From: Roseibium litorale
GTDB taxonomy: Bacteria > Pseudomonadota > Alphaproteobacteria > Rhizobiales > Stappiaceae
Length of the DNA: 64,000 nucleotides
Direction of reading: 5' to 3'
NCBI RefSeq assembly: GCF_014842915.1
Contig: NZ_JACYXI010000009.1
Location: forward strand, 155,919-219,918
The stretch's first letter is position 1. Each line of letters begins with the position of its first letter. Shown here piece after piece: positions 60,610 through 64,000 of this stretch. A program made the position numbers and the translations under genes. The notes under the pieces are model-generated. The model made no database searches. It was not told the DNA's origin and worked only from the letters and a program-made list of their open reading frames with translations.

Positions 60610-61952
60610 GCGCTTCCGCCGCAGACTTTGGCGGCCTGCCCCAGGAAGGAAGACTGGGAGGCCGCACTGCCTCTCATGGGCAGCCCGGCCTGGTTCTGCG
60701 GGGACAGCAGATCGGCAATGGCGCCCTGTGGCTGGCGGCCTTCCTGTCCGGCTTCGTGATCCGGGAACCGGCCCCGTATGAGCTTTACATGCTCGGCCTG
60801 CTGGTCGTCTGGCTTGCCTTCGGGCTGAAGCTGCGGCGGGAATTCGGCCCGCTGATCATCTGCCTGATGCTCTATATCTCCGGCGGCCTGGCCTCCATGC
60901 CACTGGCCCGTGAGTTCAATAACGCTCTGATCTACACGGTCGTCACCGGTTTTCTGGCCGTCACGGCGATCTTCTACGCAGCCGTTCTCGCCGAGCGCCC
61001 GGACCGCTACCGGATGATCGAGAAGGGCTATCTCGCCTCCTCGGTGCTGGTCGCCCTGTTCGGCATCGCCGGCTATTTTCATCTTTTCCCCGGCGCAGGT
61101 TTCTTCACGCTTTATGAGCGCGCCCGCGGCACGTTTCAGGATCCGAACGTCTTCGGCCCCTTCCTGGCGCTCCCCGCCGTGCTTTTGATCCAGCGCATGC
61201 TGTCCGCATCCATTCCGCGTCTGCTGCTGCTCTCCATTCCGCTGGGCATTCTGGTGCTCGGCATCTTCCTCAGCTTTTCGCGCGGCGCCTGGATCGTGCT
61301 GATCGTGGCCTCGGCCATCGTCTACCTGCTGGCCCTGATCACCGAGCGCAACCCGTCCCGCCGCCTGCGGCTGATCGTGCTCGGCGCCCTTGGCCTTCTC
61401 GGCGTCATTGCGCTTCTGGGCATCGCGCTGTCCATCGACAGCGTGGCGGAGATGTTCCAGCAGCGCGCCAAGCTGGTGCAGTCCTATGACGGTGCACGCC
61501 TCGGCCGCTTTGCCCGCTACACGCTGGGCTTCCAGATGGTGATGGAGCGCCCCCTTGGCCTCGGTGCGCTGGAGTTCAACAAATATTTCCCGGAGGACGA
61601 GCACAACGTCTATCTGAAGGGCTTCACCACCTATGGCTGGCTTGGCGGCACGGTCTATCTCCTGTTCATCGGCTGGACCTTGAAGCGGTTGTTCCCGCTG
61701 CTCTTCAAGCAGCGCCCCTGGACCCTGTTCCTCCACAGCGTGTTCGGTGTTCTGTGCGCCCATGTGATTCTGAGCGCGATCATCGACACGGACCACTGGC
61801 GCCACGTCTATATGCTCTATGGCATCGCCTGGGGCCTGATCGCCGCCGACAAGCTGGAGCAGCGTCGGCACGGTCTTCCACCGGTCCGCAGAAGACCTGT
61901 GGACCAAGCCCCATCAAGGCGCTTGCGCTTGGGCGGCGAACCGGTTAGGTAG
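60606..61952 (+). CDS. Wzy/WaaL-type O-antigen polymerase or ligase family protein
   Basis: 448 residues, about ten transmembrane helices from residue 35 (ALWLAAFLSGFVI) on, and a long periplasmic loop around 315-355 (RFARYTLGFQMVMERPLGLGA, with FPEDEHNVYLKGF), where the conserved Arg/His of the O-antigen ligase family lie. Wzy polymerases and WaaL ligases share this fold. In an exopolysaccharide operon next to the initiating transferase, polymerase is more likely. A TTG start overlaps the previous stop, with GGAG 8 bases upstream. No Wzx flippase gene was seen in the window, so it must lie elsewhere. The basic C terminus (RRRPVDQAPSRRLRLGG) is cytoplasmic. Confidence 0.85.
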   Translation: MSASAADFGGLPQEGRLGGRTASHGQPGLVLRGQQIGNGALWLAAFLSGFVIREPAPYELYMLGLLVVWLAFGLKLRREFGPLIICLMLYISGGLASMPLAREFNNALIYTVVTGFLAVTAIFYAAVLAERPDRYRMIEKGYLASSVLVALFGIAGYFHLFPGAGFFTLYERARGTFQDPNVFGPFLALPAVLLIQRMLSASIPRLLLLSIPLGILVLGIFLSFSRGAWIVLIVASAIVYLLALITERNPSRRLRLIVLGALGLLGVIALLGIALSIDSVAEMFQQRAKLVQSYDGARLGRFARYTLGFQMVMERPLGLGALEFNKYFPEDEHNVYLKGFTTYGWLGGTVYLLFIGWTLKRLFPLLFKQRPWTLFLHSVFGVLCAHVILSAIIDTDHWRHVYMLYGIAWGLIAADKLEQRRHGLPPVRRRPVDQAPSRRLRLGGEPVR

Positions 61953-61960
61953 AGCGCGTT

Positions 61961-62037
<77 letters not shown>

Positions 62038-62142
62038 TAAAGACCTTCCCCCAGATTTTCCTGCATTTGCAAGATGAGATGACCGTCGGCTGCGGCATGT
62101 GTATTTTGGCGCGAGAGTGCTTGGGTGCAGAAGCGGCGGCAG

Positions 62143-63396
62143 CTACATAGTCCACACCTTCGCCTCTCGCAAATAGTCGGGAACCTCATGCCCGCGCGTT
62201 GCAGGATGGTTCTCCAGCACCATTCGCAAGGTACGGACCGCGTCATAAGCTTTAGTGATTAACTCGCGCTGCTCGGCGACGTAGTTTTGGTCGAACTCGT
62301 TATCCTCTACAATGTGTGCCGGCTTCTGGCGAACTTTGCGTACCGCTCGGAGATTATCAAAGAGTTCCGCCATTGCGGCTGGCTCAGCTGGCCTTAACTT
62401 CGAGCCAATCCATTCCTCGAGGAGTTGGATCGTGCCTTTCGACTGCGTAACTCTGTTTCCATCTTCGTCGGTCAGGTTGCGATTTAGCTCTAAATCCCCC
62501 TTGAAAAATTCTCGATTCAAGTCATCGCTCAAAAGCTGATCAAGTAGCAGGGCAAAATCTCGAAATTCTTTCTTGGTTGGCCGTATCAGAATGCCGAACC
62601 CACGCGGGCGCTTTAAATCAACATACTCAGTACGGAAAAGCTTGGGCTTCCCCATAAGCTCACACATCCGATTAATCTCTACCTTCTCCTGCAGGAAGGC
62701 GTCATAGATCGACATGCGCTCAGGGAAGTCCCCGATGATCTGAGTGCGGAAAAAATCAGGGTGCAACTTATACAAACCCGGCAACTCATGCTTCTGCATC
62801 TCGATCTGCTGTGCTTCTGGCAGGTCATGCAAGTATCGGATAAAGGCAGCTAATGCTCGATGCATTTCTTCGTCATAGGCAAAGCCAAACTCAAAGAACT
62901 CCAGACCATCAAGAACTACTGCACGTTCTGCTACCTGAGTCCCTTCCTTCTGTAGAATACGGCCGTGAATGTCATCGACGTCAAAGTCAAAGCGGGGGTC
63001 ATTGCGATACCATTCAAGAGCACGAAGATCGAATGCGCGGTAGCTAAGTTGAGGCGCGCCTTCTTTCAGAGCCCGCGTATATGGTGCGGCTTCATTGGCT
63101 CCCGCGTTCCGCTCCTTCAGCAGTTGCGGGGTGGGGTATAGGCACCCAGCAAGTCCAAGAGCATCGATCTTTTCGAGTTGGAGCTCGACTGAATCCGCTG
63201 GGAAAGCCTTAATGTGAGGGTTGGGATGTGCGTCGCCACGCACCAAATCCAGACTGCCGTCGGAGACCAACTCCCTGATGACTGCAACATCAGCAGCGCT
63301 TGTCATCAAGAACACGCCAAGTCCATTGAAGTCTCCTGACTCCAAATAAAACCCCAATACCTCATTGAGGATTGCTTCTTCGCGATCAGCACACAT
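62143..63396 (-). CDS. Orphan protein of unknown function, possible C-terminal HEPN-like domain
   Basis: 417 residues, no membrane segment or signal peptide. N-terminal part (1-100) has alternating hydrophobic and polar segments (ILNEVLGFYLESGDFNGLGV, LDLVRGDAHPNPHIKAFP). The middle is Phe/Tyr/Arg-rich and helical. The last 90 residues look like a helical bundle with RQKPAH at 356-361, which fits the R-x4-6-H motif of HEPN ribonuclease domains, flanked by LFDNLRAVRKV and QRELITKAYDAVRTLR. The HEPN reading is inference from a short motif. Base composition is visibly lower in GC than the neighbouring clusters, and the gene lies 106 bases past tRNA-Pro, suggesting acquired DNA. No partner gene is complete in the window. 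Confidence 0.6.
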   Translation of the reverse strand: MCADREEAILNEVLGFYLESGDFNGLGVFLMTSAADVAVIRELVSDGSLDLVRGDAHPNPHIKAFPADSVELQLEKIDALGLAGCLYPTPQLLKERNAGANEAAPYTRALKEGAPQLSYRAFDLRALEWYRNDPRFDFDVDDIHGRILQKEGTQVAERAVVLDGLEFFEFGFAYDEEMHRALAAFIRYLHDLPEAQQIEMQKHELPGLYKLHPDFFRTQIIGDFPERMSIYDAFLQEKVEINRMCELMGKPKLFRTEYVDLKRPRGFGILIRPTKKEFRDFALLLDQLLSDDLNREFFKGDLELNRNLTDEDGNRVTQSKGTIQLLEEWIGSKLRPAEPAAMAELFDNLRAVRKVRQKPAHIVEDNEFDQNYVAEQRELITKAYDAVRTLRMVLENHPATRGHEVPDYLREAKVWTM

Positions 63397-64000
63397 GATC
63401 TGGTTTCATATTCTCTTGTTCGGGTTCAGCCAACGTCGGTCGCACGCCACTAATTTTTTACGCTAACACGCCTTGCAAGGACACCAACAGCGGTTATCAT
63501 CATCGCTAATAACGCGAACGTGAGCCCGCTTCGCTCAGTCGCATCTGTCAGAATCGTCTAGGAACGGATCTCCTCTGCGTATTCCGGGGATGTCAGAGAT
63601 GAGCCAAAACTCAACGAGCGTGGTGCAAAAGCCAATGTCAGCTTTGCCCTGACGGCGGGCAAAACGGGACAGTCTACTTGCGCCCCAAACCGCCACTGCC
63701 CTCGTGAATGCCAACCCCACAACCTAAGCCACCTTCGCCAGCCGGCGCTCACAAGATCACAAAAAGCCACCGCCCCTCCTTCAAGCAGAGGAACGCCAAG
63801 GTTTCCGGGCCAACGGAACCGGCTTTCTCCCCGAAACCCTCTCTTTCGTCCTGCCATGGCTTGACCATGGCATCCTGTGTGTCTGGTTTGGTCTATTGTT
63901 GGTACGGGAGGGAGGCCGATGCAATCCTGATCCCCTTTTGGGAGATCGCGGCATGGCTTGGCCCCCTCCCGCTTTAGCCACCCAACCTGAACAGTTGCAT
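63397..64000. other. Window-end stretch without a supported gene
   Basis: About 600 bases. Several open frames of 60-100 codons exist on both strands but have no ribosome site or protein-like composition. One REP-like palindrome is present at 63852. No integrase, transposase or att-like repeat of the tRNA end was seen. Confidence 0.5.
63852..63872. repeat. Solo REP-like palindrome, same family as the GIY-YIG region
   Basis: TGCCATGG-CTTGA-CCATGGCA followed by TCC, the same core, orientation and 3' flank (GGCATCC) as the palindromes at 30471 and 31063, 32 kb away. No GIY-YIG gene next to it in the window. Confidence 0.7.

Noticed and set aside
63540..63980. Several 60-100 codon frames at the window end
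   Set aside because: They overlap each other on both strands, are rich in Arg and Pro, and lack ribosome sites.

Overview
The window looks like the chromosome of an alphaproteobacterium, most likely of the Hyphomicrobiales and perhaps Stappiaceae (Roseibium/Stappia-like). The order-level placement rests on an EcfG/NepR/PhyR general stress response locus, which is confined to Alphaproteobacteria, a capsule cluster of the Sinorhizobium rkp type, alphaproteobacterial small families (DUF992, DUF2842, NepR) and high GC. The family-level placement is inference. Coding density is high. No prophage, integrase, transposase or CRISPR array was seen.

Layout. (1) 1-11.7 kb: capsule or lipid-carrier cluster. 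A truncated multidomain polyketide synthase (rkpA-like) is translationally coupled to an alpha-oxoamine synthase (rkpG-like). Convergent to it is an operon for a KpsD/Wza-type export lipoprotein, two KpsS-like Kdo-transferase paralogues and a short-chain reductase (rkpH-like). (2) 11.9-21.9 kb: an AGE-family sugar isomerase, folD, the tamA-tamB outer-membrane assembly pair and an Ldh-family dehydrogenase. (3) 22-26 kb: a FecR-domain protein with a Gly/Asn repeat tail and a CHASE2-GGDEF-EAL phosphodiesterase. (4) 26.4-30.3 kb: YceI, cytochrome b561, a second YceI, and class I fumarase. (5) 30.3-31.5 kb: a tandem repeat region with two GIY-YIG genes framed by REP-like palindromes in alternating orientation. 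(6) 31.5-35.6 kb: a BNR-repeat protein, a fatty acid desaturase, a cold shock protein and a DUF1989 protein. (7) 35.6-47.8 kb: a stress-response island. ecfG, nepR, phyR, an HWE kinase, a CHASE-HWE kinase and a degenerate receiver sit among stress effectors (Dps, CsbD, DUF1328, PRC-barrel, AI-2E-type permease, a small secreted protein). Eight perfect GGAAC-N16-CGTT promoters and one N17 variant precede these genes. (8) 48-52 kb: a chemoreceptor, heme A synthase (ctaA) and a DUF2842 protein. (9) 52-62 kb: a Wzx/Wzy-type exopolysaccharide cluster with a polysaccharide deacetylase, a CelD-like acetyltransferase, a Wzz protein with a degenerate kinase domain, a short Wza, a GT4, a WcaJ/ExoY-type initiating transferase and a Wzy-type polymerase/ligase. 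(10) 62-64 kb: tRNA-Pro(GGG), then a lower-GC orphan gene with a possible HEPN motif.

How the parts work together. Two cell-surface polysaccharide routes lie at the two ends. The first appears to make its own lipid: the synthase builds a chain, the oxoamine synthase releases it with an amino acid, and the reductase reduces the ketone, giving a sphingoid-like amino alcohol (inference). The middle is a self-contained general stress module: kinases feed PhyR, PhyR titrates NepR, NepR frees EcfG, and EcfG fires the promoters before the regulator genes and the neighbouring protective genes.

Limits: all calls come from reading the sequence and remembered family features. No database search, folding or GC calculation was run. 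Residue ranges are approximate.
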